From: JBHHYU01 sp046757725
GTDB lineage: Bacteria > Desulfobacterota > Binatia > UBA9968
Reading direction: 5' to 3'
Assembly (NCBI GenBank): GCA_046757725.1
Contig: JBHHYU010000091.1
Span: 1-11,596, forward strand
Length of the DNA: 11,596 bases
The position numbers and the translations under genes are program-made. Shown one piece after another: positions 1 through 6,742 of the stretch (positions are counted from its first letter, which is position 1; every line of letters starts with the position of its first letter). The notes beneath the pieces are model-generated. The model saw only the letters and a list, made by a program, of their open reading frames with translations. It searched no databases and had not been told where the DNA came from.

Positions 1-2
1 TT

Positions 3-467
3 TCCCTATACGCTTGGGGTTTCACCCTGATTGAAATCCTAGTGGCCCTGGCCATCTTTGGTATTCTGGCAGCCATTGCGATCCCAAACTGGGCTACCTT
101 AATTCCCTCCTACCGCCTTAACAGTTCCGGCCGTCAACTTCAGTCGGAACTTCACAAAACCAAGTCACGTGCCGTATCAGAGAATACCCGTTTTCACCTG
201 GTCTTTTCGGCTACGAGCTATAGGATTGAGAGATACAATGGCACGGGTTACCTGCCCACGGGTGAGACCAAGCCCCTGCCGCCGGGAATCAGTATTGAAA
301 GCATGTCCACATCGAACCTAGGATTTACTGCGAGAGGCACTGCGACCCCAGGCACCGGCGGGACGGTAAAGCTATGCAACAGCAAGGGTGCAGGTATGAA
401 CGTTGTCGTTAGCAGTACTGGCCGCATACGTGTTTGTCATCCAGAGTTCTGTAACGGGAAATGCTGA
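3..467 (+). CDS. FimT/GspH-like minor type IV prepilin (5' partial)
   Basis: This is a minor pseudopilin of a type IV pilus or type II secretion-like machine, made as a prepilin in the inner membrane and processed by PilD-type peptidase. The reading frame is already open at the window edge, so the start codon and most of the leader lie upstream. Visible directly are the cleavage site G|FTLIE (G at 18-20), the conserved Glu at +5, and one hydrophobic helix ending in AIPNW. The globular part resembles the GspH/FimT domain: an SxLxxxLHKTKSRAVSEN helix, then beta segments with VKLCNSKG and a terminal GRIRV strand. The last residues are Cys-rich (CHPEFCNGKC), so with the earlier LCNSKG Cys there may be disulfides. 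The stop is followed one base later by the next prepilin gene, which indicates one transcript. The family is clear; FimT versus FimU or GspH cannot be settled without the neighbours upstream. Confidence 0.85.
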   Translation, partial: SLYAWGFTLIEILVALAIFGILAAIAIPNWATLIPSYRLNSSGRQLQSELHKTKSRAVSENTRFHLVFSATSYRIERYNGTGYLPTGETKPLPPGISIESMSTSNLGFTARGTATPGTGGTVKLCNSKGAGMNVVVSSTGRIRVCHPEFCNGKC

Positions 468-468
468 G

Positions 469-906
469 ATGGGGATCTTCGTGTCACATCTGACTGACCA
501 TGAGAAAGGCTTTACTCTCATTGAAGTCTTGGTGGCTGTTACCCTCATTTCCATCGGCGTCTTGAGTTTCTCCCTCAGTACAACGGGGATCATCCGAGGT
601 AACGCTATCAGCGCTCATTTTACGACCGCCATCAACCTGGCTCAGGATAAAATAGAGCAACTTAAAACGCAGGCCTCCTTACTCAATGTCAATTCTTGCC
701 CGGTCGCCCCCGAGCAAGCGATAACCAGTTCCGCGGCTGAGCTGAAAATTACCGCTCTCGGTACCACGGGAGGGATTTATAATCGATGTTGGACTATAAG
801 AGATTCCTCGCTGGGAGCCGGGCTGAAAGAGGTCAGTGTGACCGTGAATTGGCAAGATTATCAGCGCCGGTATGTGACCCTTTCTACACTTGTTTTTGCA
901 GGATAG
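469..906 (+). CDS. PilV-like minor type IV prepilin
   Basis: This is a 145-residue minor pilin with a 14-residue basic/polar leader, the prepilin peptidase site G14|FTLIEVLVA, Glu at mature +5 (E19), and a single N-terminal hydrophobic helix (about residues 15-38) with the SIGVLSF pattern typical of PilV. The rest, about 100 residues, is a small globular head with two Cys (SCPVAP and NRCWTI) that could pair, and an IRDSSLGAGLKEVSVTVNW stretch, the WxVxxxxxxxlKxVxVxVxW pattern common in PilV proteins. I chose the ATG at 469, two bases after the previous stop. The frame is open further upstream, but that would overlap the FimT-like gene by about 65 bp and make an overlong leader. A GTG at 481 is a possible alternative, giving a 10-residue leader. 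PilV normally works with PilW, PilX and FimU/FimT in a pilus-tip priming complex, and those partners are its neighbours here. Confidence 0.85.
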   Translation: MGIFVSHLTDHEKGFTLIEVLVAVTLISIGVLSFSLSTTGIIRGNAISAHFTTAINLAQDKIEQLKTQASLLNVNSCPVAPEQAITSSAAELKITALGTTGGIYNRCWTIRDSSLGAGLKEVSVTVNWQDYQRRYVTLSTLVFAG

Positions 907-915
907 GCGGGTTTC

Positions 916-1584
916 ATGAGAAGGATCCTTTTGGACAATAGCGGTTATACGGTCACGGAACAGATTGTCGCGGCACTGTTTGCAACCATAGTTATCGGCA
1001 CCCTCTACGGCTTTTATCGGGGTCAGCTCTTTAACCTTCTTTCTCAAGAGGCTAAAACCACAACTCTACAGGATGCGCGAGGGGCCTTAGATTTTATGGT
1101 AAGAGATCTCAGGAACGCGGGAGCATGGACGACGGGCAGCACACCGTCTGAAAAGGACTCTGTGGAAGACCCCGAGAACATAGATGATCCCGGTAATGAC
1201 GCGGATTTTCTCTGCAATCGGGTCTATGCCGCGGCAAAGAATTTGATCCATATCCAGATGGACCTCAATGAAGATGGAGACTGTGCGGACAAGAGTCCTC
1301 GGGAAAACATTATTTATGAACTCACGGGCCCAACTGCGACCTGTCCCGGCCCCAGTATTATCCGGCGTAATGGTGACTGTCTGATCGCCAACGTCGTGAC
1401 AACGCCGCCGGGAAAGCTTTTTAGTTATTATGATGCCGATCACAAAGATCTGGGTGACAACCCTCCTCCTGATAAGATCAAGCAGGTTAGGCTCGCCTTT
1501 GTGGTTCAGGTTAAAAACCCGGATCCAAAAGTAGTTGGAAAAGTCAGTTCTGCCCTTTCTTCCAGCGTGGAGCTCAGGAATTAA
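916..1584 (+). CDS. PilW-like minor type IV prepilin
   Basis: This is a 222-residue minor pilin. Residues 1-10 form the leader, cleavage is predicted at G10|YTVTE, and E15 is the conserved mature Glu5. The motif is unusual in having Tyr rather than Phe at +1 and TVTE rather than TLIE. Residues 11-35 form the hydrophobic helix. PilW signatures follow: QEAKTTTLQDARGALDFMVRDLRNAG (about residues 44-69), where the MxRDlRnAG pattern is highly typical. At residues 116-125 there is an EF-hand-like acidic loop (DLNEDGDCAD), a DxNxDG pattern that also appears in other PilW-like proteins and suggests Ca2+ binding. Several Cys residues (FLCNRV, GDCAD, ATCPG, GDCLI) may form disulfides. The gene starts 9 bp after the PilV-like stop with a GGCGGG-type ribosome site overlapping that stop. 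The C-terminus has the usual VKQVRLAFVVQVK strand of the family. Confidence 0.85.
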   Translation: MRRILLDNSGYTVTEQIVAALFATIVIGTLYGFYRGQLFNLLSQEAKTTTLQDARGALDFMVRDLRNAGAWTTGSTPSEKDSVEDPENIDDPGNDADFLCNRVYAAAKNLIHIQMDLNEDGDCADKSPRENIIYELTGPTATCPGPSIIRRNGDCLIANVVTTPPGKLFSYYDADHKDLGDNPPPDKIKQVRLAFVVQVKNPDPKVVGKVSSALSSSVELRN

Positions 1585-1595
1585 ATACAGGATTC

Positions 1596-2768
1596 ATGCA
1601 GAGCTTTGCAAAACCGCTCACGGATCAGGAGGGTGTAGCCCTTGTCATCACACTCTTGATTTTGGCCCTGCTCATTGCCGCCGGGGTTGGGGTCACCCTC
1701 TCGGTGCAGGCCGATTTGAAAACCAGCAGTAACCTGAAAACCGCCACCCAGGCCTTTTATATTGCTGAGGCTGGGCTCGAGCGGGCCAAGGCGGAAATAA
1801 GCGGGCACAAGAGTTTTGATTCTGTCCTGGCCGGGATGGATGTAGACAAGGAGTCGCTCCAAGATAACGGTATTCTTAGCTTCGGAGCCGGTGCCTCTTT
1901 TGCGGGCGGGAGATACGAGGTCAGGGTAACCGATAACCGGGATGACAATGACATTTGGGATGACTCGGATCGTAAGGTCACCATTACCGCCACGGGCAAA
2001 TTTGGTGGAAGCACGAGAGTCATTAAGGTGTTGGTCACCAAAGCCAACCTGAGTTTTAACGCACCGCTGAACGTTGTCGATGACAGATGCGAGTTGCTAT
2101 TCGGTGAATCGGCCGTCGTCGACGGTCATGATAAAACGTCCAACCCGCAGGATTGGAATAGCCCGGACCCTGGACCCGGGCCGGATGTGCATGGCCTGGC
2201 TCGAGATTGTACGACCTTCAATGAGGACGCATTTGTCCCCGCAAATAAAATAAACGACATTCAAGGCCTGGGAGGTATTAGAGACCTGACCTCTGATTTG
2301 GGCTCTCTCACTTTGGCAGAACTTCAAACGATACGTGGCGAGATGGTTTCCGTTCCCGATATGGCCTACGATGGGGATACGAACGTTTCGACCAACCTGG
2401 CACTGGGGAGCCGGGAAAGCCCCAATGTCACCCATGTCAAAGGAACCCTGACCGTGTCCGGGACTGTTACAGGGGCGGGGATTCTTATTGTGGATAATGA
2501 GCTCAGGGTAACCGGGAATTTTGCGTTTGAGGGTCTTATTCTCATCGGTCTCTGCGGTACTTGTCCTGGACGAATGGAGATTTCATCAACGGGTAGCGCC
2601 AGGATTTACGGGGCTGTCGTCCTTGCCAACGCAACCTCGGCCTATGATGAGCAGGCAGGGATTGAAACGTTGGCCGGTAGAGGCGCTATCTATTACAGTA
2701 CCAAGGGCATTGATCTTGCTTTGCGAAGAACCTTTAAGACCCTTTTCTGGCAAGAAGTGTTTGACTGA
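1596..2768 (+). CDS. PilX-like pilus assembly protein
   Basis: This is a 390-residue protein with a PilX N-terminal domain. It has a short polar N-terminus, then EGVALVITLLILALL (about residues 12-27) where ordinary pilins have GFTLIE, and the hallmark QAFYIAEAGLERAKAEI (about residues 50-66). PilX proteins of this type lack the standard leader but sit in the same helix bundle as the other minor pilins. Residues 113-123 form an Asp-rich, possibly Ca2+-binding loop (DNRDDNDIWDD). The C-terminal half (about 265-350) contains short alternating strands (KGTLTVSGTVTGAGILIV, then LRVTGNFAFEGLILIG) like the beta-solenoid-type domain often fused to PilX N-termini. At 390 residues it is about twice the length of Pseudomonas PilX. 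The gene starts 11 bp after the PilW-like stop. No pilY1 or pilE follows, as would be usual in the Pseudomonas order, so the operon appears to end here. Confidence 0.8.
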   Translation: MQSFAKPLTDQEGVALVITLLILALLIAAGVGVTLSVQADLKTSSNLKTATQAFYIAEAGLERAKAEISGHKSFDSVLAGMDVDKESLQDNGILSFGAGASFAGGRYEVRVTDNRDDNDIWDDSDRKVTITATGKFGGSTRVIKVLVTKANLSFNAPLNVVDDRCELLFGESAVVDGHDKTSNPQDWNSPDPGPGPDVHGLARDCTTFNEDAFVPANKINDIQGLGGIRDLTSDLGSLTLAELQTIRGEMVSVPDMAYDGDTNVSTNLALGSRESPNVTHVKGTLTVSGTVTGAGILIVDNELRVTGNFAFEGLILIGLCGTCPGRMEISSTGSARIYGAVVLANATSAYDEQAGIETLAGRGAIYYSTKGIDLALRRTFKTLFWQEVFD

Positions 2769-2829
2769 CAAAGCTGGCTACAACCCCGCGACTTTACATA
2801 GAAAAAGAGAGATGATAAATTAGGCGATG

Positions 2830-2871
2830 TTACATTGGAAAAAAGAGCACAACCCTTTTCTTTTTATGTAA
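2830..2871 (+). repeat. Imperfect AT-rich inverted repeat after pilin operon
   Basis: The outer arms TTACAT (2830-2835) and ATGTAA (2866-2871) are perfectly complementary. Inside them an A-rich stretch faces a T-rich stretch, giving about 18 positions of imperfect pairing (three mismatches, some G-T pairs) around a loop of about 6 nt. It lies about 60 bp after the PilX-like stop. It may be a weak or degenerate bidirectional terminator closing the pilin operon. There is no clean GC stem with a following T-run, so that role is unproven. Confidence 0.4.
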
Positions 2872-2950
2872 TGAAGAGTTCGCGGTTAAGCGCTGATGGT
2901 TCATAGACAAGCGATTGTCCTCGATGTCTTCGTATTAGACTGTCCTCTAA

Positions 2951-2978
2951 TTGATTGGGCCAAAGCTCTACATACAGT
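2951..2978 (+). promoter_or_regulatory. Possible sigma-70-type promoter of the response regulator
   Basis: TTGATT (2951-2956) and TACAGT (2973-2978) are separated by 16 bp and lie 37 bp upstream of the ATG at 3016. Each box matches the consensus at four of six positions. The gene before it ends about 180 bp upstream, so a promoter here is expected, but the sequence match alone is weak. Confidence 0.25.
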
Positions 2979-3015
2979 TGATCATACTGGGCGTTAGTGG
3001 CTAGGGGGGAAAAGC

Positions 3016-3399
3016 ATGGATGAAAAGAAAACCGTGGTGGTGGTCGACGATAATCCGGATATTATAGCTATCGTCAAAACCATTCTGGAAGGCAAAGGAT
3101 ACGATGTAGTAGGAGCCAATAGTGGCCAGGAGTTGTTGACTCATTTGGAGACCCAAAAGCCCGACCTTATTATTCTCGATATCATGATGCCCCAGATGGA
3201 TGGGTTGGAGGTGTTAGGGCGACTGAAAGCCGCCGCGAATACCTCGTCCATTCCCGTGATCCTTTTAACCGCGAAGGTTCAGTACGAGGATGTTTTAGGC
3301 GGCTATAAGCTAGGGGCAGATTATTATATTACGAAGCCGTTTACGAGTACTCAGCTGATCAACGGTATCAACCTTCTCCTTGGAGAGGGGAAGTCTTAG
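3016..3399 (+). CDS. Single-domain response regulator (CheY-like receiver)
   Basis: This is a 127-residue protein made of only a receiver domain, so it probably signals by phosphorylation-dependent protein contact rather than DNA binding. All key residues are present: acidic pair D11-D12 (VVVVDDNPD), phosphoacceptor D55 (LIILDIMMPQMDG), T85 (VILLTAK) and K107-P108 (YYITKPF). The start is supported by a strong AGGGGGGA ribosome site at 3003-3010. The gene stands alone between the minor-pilin cluster and tmk, with 247 bp before it and 105 bp after it, and no histidine kinase is encoded in the window. It could serve pilus motility, as PilG/PilH-type receivers do, or another pathway; position is the only hint. 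The short 3400-3504 gap contains a tandem GATTCTA repeat (3463-3476) and the palindrome CTAAATTTAG (3474-3483) but no clear terminator. Confidence 0.9.
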   Translation: MDEKKTVVVVDDNPDIIAIVKTILEGKGYDVVGANSGQELLTHLETQKPDLIILDIMMPQMDGLEVLGRLKAAANTSSIPVILLTAKVQYEDVLGGYKLGADYYITKPFTSTQLINGINLLLGEGKS

Positions 3400-3504
3400 A
3401 AGGATCACTCCATTCGGGAAACCGGACTTCAGAAGACATGGTTACACATACGCTAACTCCCGGATTCTAGATTCTAAATTTAGTTCCTGCATTCTGTCAC
3501 AACC

Positions 3505-4146
3505 ATGATTCGTTTCATCTCTTTCGAAGGTGGTGATGGATCGGGGAAGACCACCCAACTCAAGTTGCTTGAAGGTTATCTTGTTGCCAGGGGTAAAGAC
3601 TGTCTGGCCACCAGAGAACCGGGTGGAACAACCCTCGGAAGGATGATTCGGCAGGTTCTTCTGGAGCGGGGGGGAGAAGCGATTTCGTCCCCGACAGAAC
3701 TCTTTCTCTATCTAGCGGATCGGTCACACCATGTTCATACAGTGATTCAACCTGCCCTTCAGCAGGGGAAGATGGTTTTGTGTGACCGCTTTACCGATTC
3801 GACGTTGGCCTACCAAGGCTATGGCCGTGGTATCGATCTGAATAGGCTCCGGCGGCTTAACCAGTTCACCGGGCGCGGCATCACGCCGGATCTGACGCTT
3901 CTCTTGGATTGTCCGGTTAAAGTTGGGTTATCCCGTACGGCGCAGAGGGTCGGGGGAGGGGAATCAGGAAAAAAACGAGAAGACCGGTTTGAACGAGAAC
4001 AGGTCGAGTTTCACGAGAGAGTACGGAAAGGCTTTTTAGAGTTGGCCCGATTGGAGCCCCGGCGCATCGTGGTTCTAGATGCGTCCCGTTCAGCTCGGAA
4101 AGTCCATCAGGAAATCAGAGGGATAGTTGAGAGAGCTGAAGAATAG
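3505..4146 (+). CDS. tmk: Thymidylate kinase (dTMP kinase)
   Basis: It phosphorylates dTMP to dTDP with ATP in the cytoplasm, the step common to the de novo and salvage routes to dTTP. The 213-residue length is normal. Visible motifs in order: the P-loop FEGGDGSGKTT (residues 7-17), REPGGT (37-42) contacting dTMP, the DR(F/Y)xDSxxAYQG motif at 94-105 (DRFTDSTLAYQG), and a LID region around 144-165 with several Arg residues (RTAQR, KKREDRFERE). An Asp (D11) rather than Glu sits in the P-loop. The start at 3505 is the first Met and matches the usual distance to the P-loop; its ribosome site is poor. It opens the housekeeping block tmk-holB-metG-tatD. tmk next to holB is a widespread bacterial arrangement, which supports both assignments. 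Confidence 0.96.
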   Translation: MIRFISFEGGDGSGKTTQLKLLEGYLVARGKDCLATREPGGTTLGRMIRQVLLERGGEAISSPTELFLYLADRSHHVHTVIQPALQQGKMVLCDRFTDSTLAYQGYGRGIDLNRLRRLNQFTGRGITPDLTLLLDCPVKVGLSRTAQRVGGGESGKKREDRFEREQVEFHERVRKGFLELARLEPRRIVVLDASRSARKVHQEIRGIVERAEE

Positions 4147-4149
4147 GAA

Positions 4150-4192
4150 GTAGCCGGGCGGGGGTGGAAGGCCTGCTGGCTCTCACGGCTAC
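4150..4192 (+). repeat. Inverted repeat in the tmk-holB gap
   Basis: GTAGCCG (4150-4156) and CGGCTAC (4186-4192) form a perfect 7-bp stem enclosing a 29-nt GC-rich loop that itself has a short GCC/GGC pairing. It starts four bases after the tmk stop and ends 25 bases before the holB start. No T-run follows, so a terminator is unlikely. It could stabilise mRNA or modulate holB translation. The long loop makes chance a fair alternative. Confidence 0.3.
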
Positions 4193-4217
4193 CCGTTTAC
4201 CACCAAGGTAAAGAAAT

Positions 4218-5204
4218 ATGCCATTTGCGGATATAGTCGGTCACACAAAACAGTTGCAAACCCTCAGGTGGGCTTTGGAGAAAGACCGTTTACACCATGC
4301 CTATCTTTTTGTGGGGCCTGAGGGTATTGGGAAAAAAACTGTCGCCATTGCCCTGGCGATGGCGGTCCAGTGTGGGGAGAGGACTCACGATTTCTGCGGT
4401 GGTTGCGCCGACTGTTCCCGGATTCGAAACGGTAATCACCCTGATGTCCGGGTAGTGGAGCTATCGACAGGCAAAAAGGAGATCAGCATTCAGCAGGTCC
4501 GGGACCTACAGAGAGAGTTAGCCTTCCGTCCTTTTTCCGGTAGAAAAAAGATAGTGGTATTGGATTCTGCTCCCCTCATGAACACCTCTGCCCAGAACGC
4601 CTTGTTAAAAACCCTCGAGGAACCTCCCGGGGACTCTCTGTTGATTCTCATTGCTACCAGCACAGGAGGGCTCCTACCGACCCTGTTGTCTCGTTGTCTC
4701 CGTCTATCCTTTGCCCCTCTACCTGAGGCCCTGGTGGCGGGTTTTTTAGAGTCCAACAAAAAGTTACGGCAGGAGGATGCGAGATTTCTGGCGGCCACGA
4801 CCATGGGAAGCATAGGAAAAGCTGTGAGCCCGGACATGGCTGCCCTCGTGGAGAGAAGGAAGGTATGGGGAGAGAAGTTATGCTCTCTTACCGTGGGGGA
4901 TTACCGTGGCGCCATGGCACTGGCCGAGGAGCTGGCAGGTCTCAGAGAGGACTCTTTGAAATTTCTCGAGTGGGTTGAGCAGTGGTATCGGGATATCCTG
5001 ATTTATTCTGTCAAGGGGAATAGCCGGGGGATCTGCAATCTCGACATGATGCAAAGAATCAAACAGCAGGCAGCCCATTACAGCCTGCAAAGCGTCCTTT
5101 TCCTTTTATCTGACATTGTTTGGGCTAAGGCCAAAATCCAGAGAAACATTAATCGGCGGATGACCTTGGAAAGTTTTTTCGCCCATGTGATTAGCATGCA
5201 ATGA
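4218..5204 (+). CDS. holB: DNA polymerase III subunit delta'
   Basis: This is the delta' subunit of the clamp loader that places the sliding clamp on primed DNA. The protein has 328 residues. It begins with the family pattern FADIVGHTKQ, then HHAYLFVGPEGIGKKT with the P-loop (residues 33-41). A zinc-module Cys set follows (C52, C60, C63, C66), then the degenerate Walker B LDSAP (D116, with Ser where active ATPases have Glu), NALLKTLEEPP (to P137), and SRC at 158-160 that supplies the arginine finger to the neighbouring subunit. The C-terminal third is the helical collar domain. The weak Walker B fits delta' proteins, which often do not hydrolyse ATP. The start has an AAGG ribosome site about 10 bases upstream. 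The stop overlaps the metG start by four bases (ATGA), showing translational coupling. dnaX-type proteins are an alternative but are longer. Confidence 0.93.
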   Translation: MPFADIVGHTKQLQTLRWALEKDRLHHAYLFVGPEGIGKKTVAIALAMAVQCGERTHDFCGGCADCSRIRNGNHPDVRVVELSTGKKEISIQQVRDLQRELAFRPFSGRKKIVVLDSAPLMNTSAQNALLKTLEEPPGDSLLILIATSTGGLLPTLLSRCLRLSFAPLPEALVAGFLESNKKLRQEDARFLAATTMGSIGKAVSPDMAALVERRKVWGEKLCSLTVGDYRGAMALAEELAGLREDSLKFLEWVEQWYRDILIYSVKGNSRGICNLDMMQRIKQQAAHYSLQSVLFLLSDIVWAKAKIQRNINRRMTLESFFAHVISMQ

Positions 5205-6742
5205 TGGAACGGATTTACCTCACGACTCCCCTTTACTATGTCAATGCAGAACCCCATTTAGGGCATACCTATACCACGATTATTGCCGACACACTGAAGC
5301 GCTATCATTTGCAACGGGGGATGGAAGCATTTCTCCTTACGGGAACGGATGAACATGGGGATAAGATCGCGCAGGCCGCTAAAGAAAACGGCATGGAGCC
5401 TAAGACCTACGCTGATCGTATCAGTGCAATTTTCCGGTCAACCTGGGATGCCTGCGGAATTTCCTATGACCATTTTATTCGGACTACGGATCCCGGCCAC
5501 CAGGAGGTCGTTCAACGGATTCTGGAAAAGATATACGATGGTGGGGATATCTATTTCGGCGAGTACGGGGGGCTATATTGTTTTGGTTGCGAACGCTTTT
5601 ATACCGAAAAAGAGTTAGTCAAAGGTAAGTGTCCGGATCATCAAACGGAGCCCTCCTATATTCAAGAAAAAAACTATTTTTTCCGTATGGGGAAATACCA
5701 ACAGCAACTTCTCAGCCACATTCGGTCGCATCCAAGTTTTATTCGTCCGGAACGATACCGCACAGAGGTCTTGGCTCTTCTCCGTGAGCCTTTAGAGGAT
5801 TTATGTATCTCGCGCCCCAAGAGCCGATTGCAATGGGGTATCCCACTTCCTTTTGATTCGAGCTACGTGACCTATGTCTGGTTTGATGCGCTGATTAATT
5901 ATGTGAGCGCCCTGGAGCTTTGTGGCAGGGATTTCTTTAAGGCCTTTTGGCCTAAGGCCAACCATCTCATTGCCAAGGATATTCTGAAGCCCCATGGAGT
6001 CTTCTGGCCCACCATGCTCATGGCCGCCGGATTACCGCTTTACGAGCATCTCGACGTGCATGGCTATTGGGCGATGGACTCTGAGAAGATGTCCAAGAGC
6101 CTGGGCAACGTCATCCGACCATTGGAGATGAAGAATCGCTTCGGCATGGATGCCTTTCGCTATTTTCTACTGCGCGAGATGGTCTTCGGGCAGGATGCGA
6201 CGTTTTCCCTGGATGCCTTGGTGACCCGGATCAATGCGGATCTGGCGAACAATCTGGGAAACCTTGTGAGTCGAGTCCTGGCGATGCAGCAGAGATATTT
6301 TAAAGGCCTGGTTCAACCTCTGGGTACGCTCTGGGCGCCGGAAGATCATGAGCTCAGAGAAACATTCCTTCGGGCCGAGAAGGATCTGGTGCAGCACATG
6401 GCAGAACTCCGTTTTCATCGCGGCCTCGAGGCCGTTTGGATGGCCATCGATCATGCCAATCGCTATATCGTGCAAACTTCTCCATTCGTCTTAATCAAAG
6501 ATCCGGAAAAACGGGGCCGGGTGGGAGAGGTTCTCCATCACCTCCTCGAGGCCATCAGGGTAATTGCTCACCTCTTGTCTCCGTTTCTTCCGGAGACCTC
6601 TAAGGAGATTCAAACCCTTCTCCATCTTTCCGAGGAGAGTTTACATTCGCTCTCCCCCTGGGGAAAATGTTTCTCCCCTGGTCATAAAGTTCAACCCCCA
6701 AAGGTTTTGTTTCCCCGCATTGACCTGATCACTGAAGCGTAG
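5201..6742 (+). CDS. metG: Methionine--tRNA ligase
   Basis: It charges tRNA-Met with methionine using ATP. This is a 513-residue class I synthetase. The HIGH-type motif is HLGH (residues 19-22, in NAEPHLGHTYT), followed by LLTGTDEHGDKI (45-56). The connective-peptide knuckle has C127, C130, C144 and H147 (CFGC and CPDH), likely one metal site. Next come WGIPLPFD, YVWFDALINY, and a KDILKPHGVFWP segment where many MetRSs have KDIlrFHavyWP; that version is familiar from deltaproteobacterial-type enzymes. KMSKS lies at 296-300. The helical anticodon-binding domain fills the C-terminal part and the protein ends without the extra dimerising tRNA-binding domain found in E. coli MetG. Two tandem Met codons open the gene; either could start it. 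It overlaps holB by 4 bp and directly abuts tatD. Confidence 0.97.
   Translation: MMERIYLTTPLYYVNAEPHLGHTYTTIIADTLKRYHLQRGMEAFLLTGTDEHGDKIAQAAKENGMEPKTYADRISAIFRSTWDACGISYDHFIRTTDPGHQEVVQRILEKIYDGGDIYFGEYGGLYCFGCERFYTEKELVKGKCPDHQTEPSYIQEKNYFFRMGKYQQQLLSHIRSHPSFIRPERYRTEVLALLREPLEDLCISRPKSRLQWGIPLPFDSSYVTYVWFDALINYVSALELCGRDFFKAFWPKANHLIAKDILKPHGVFWPTMLMAAGLPLYEHLDVHGYWAMDSEKMSKSLGNVIRPLEMKNRFGMDAFRYFLLREMVFGQDATFSLDALVTRINADLANNLGNLVSRVLAMQQRYFKGLVQPLGTLWAPEDHELRETFLRAEKDLVQHMAELRFHRGLEAVWMAIDHANRYIVQTSPFVLIKDPEKRGRVGEVLHHLLEAIRVIAHLLSPFLPETSKEIQTLLHLSEESLHSLSPWGKCFSPGHKVQPPKVLFPRIDLITEA

Noticed and set aside
403..468. Upstream extension of the PilV-like frame into the FimT-like gene
   Set aside because: It would give a leader of about 36 residues and a 65-bp overlap. 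The ATG at 469 right after the preceding stop gives a normal 14-residue prepilin leader.
3463..3483. Tandem GATTCTA repeat and CTAAATTTAG palindrome before tmk as an operator or promoter
   Set aside because: The elements are very short and no convincing -35/-10 pair surrounds them, so I note them in the receiver entry but do not call a site.
4490..4837. Minus-strand open frame inside holB
   Set aside because: It is opposite a clear holB domain, low in recognisable motifs and Arg/Ser-rich as expected from antisense reading.
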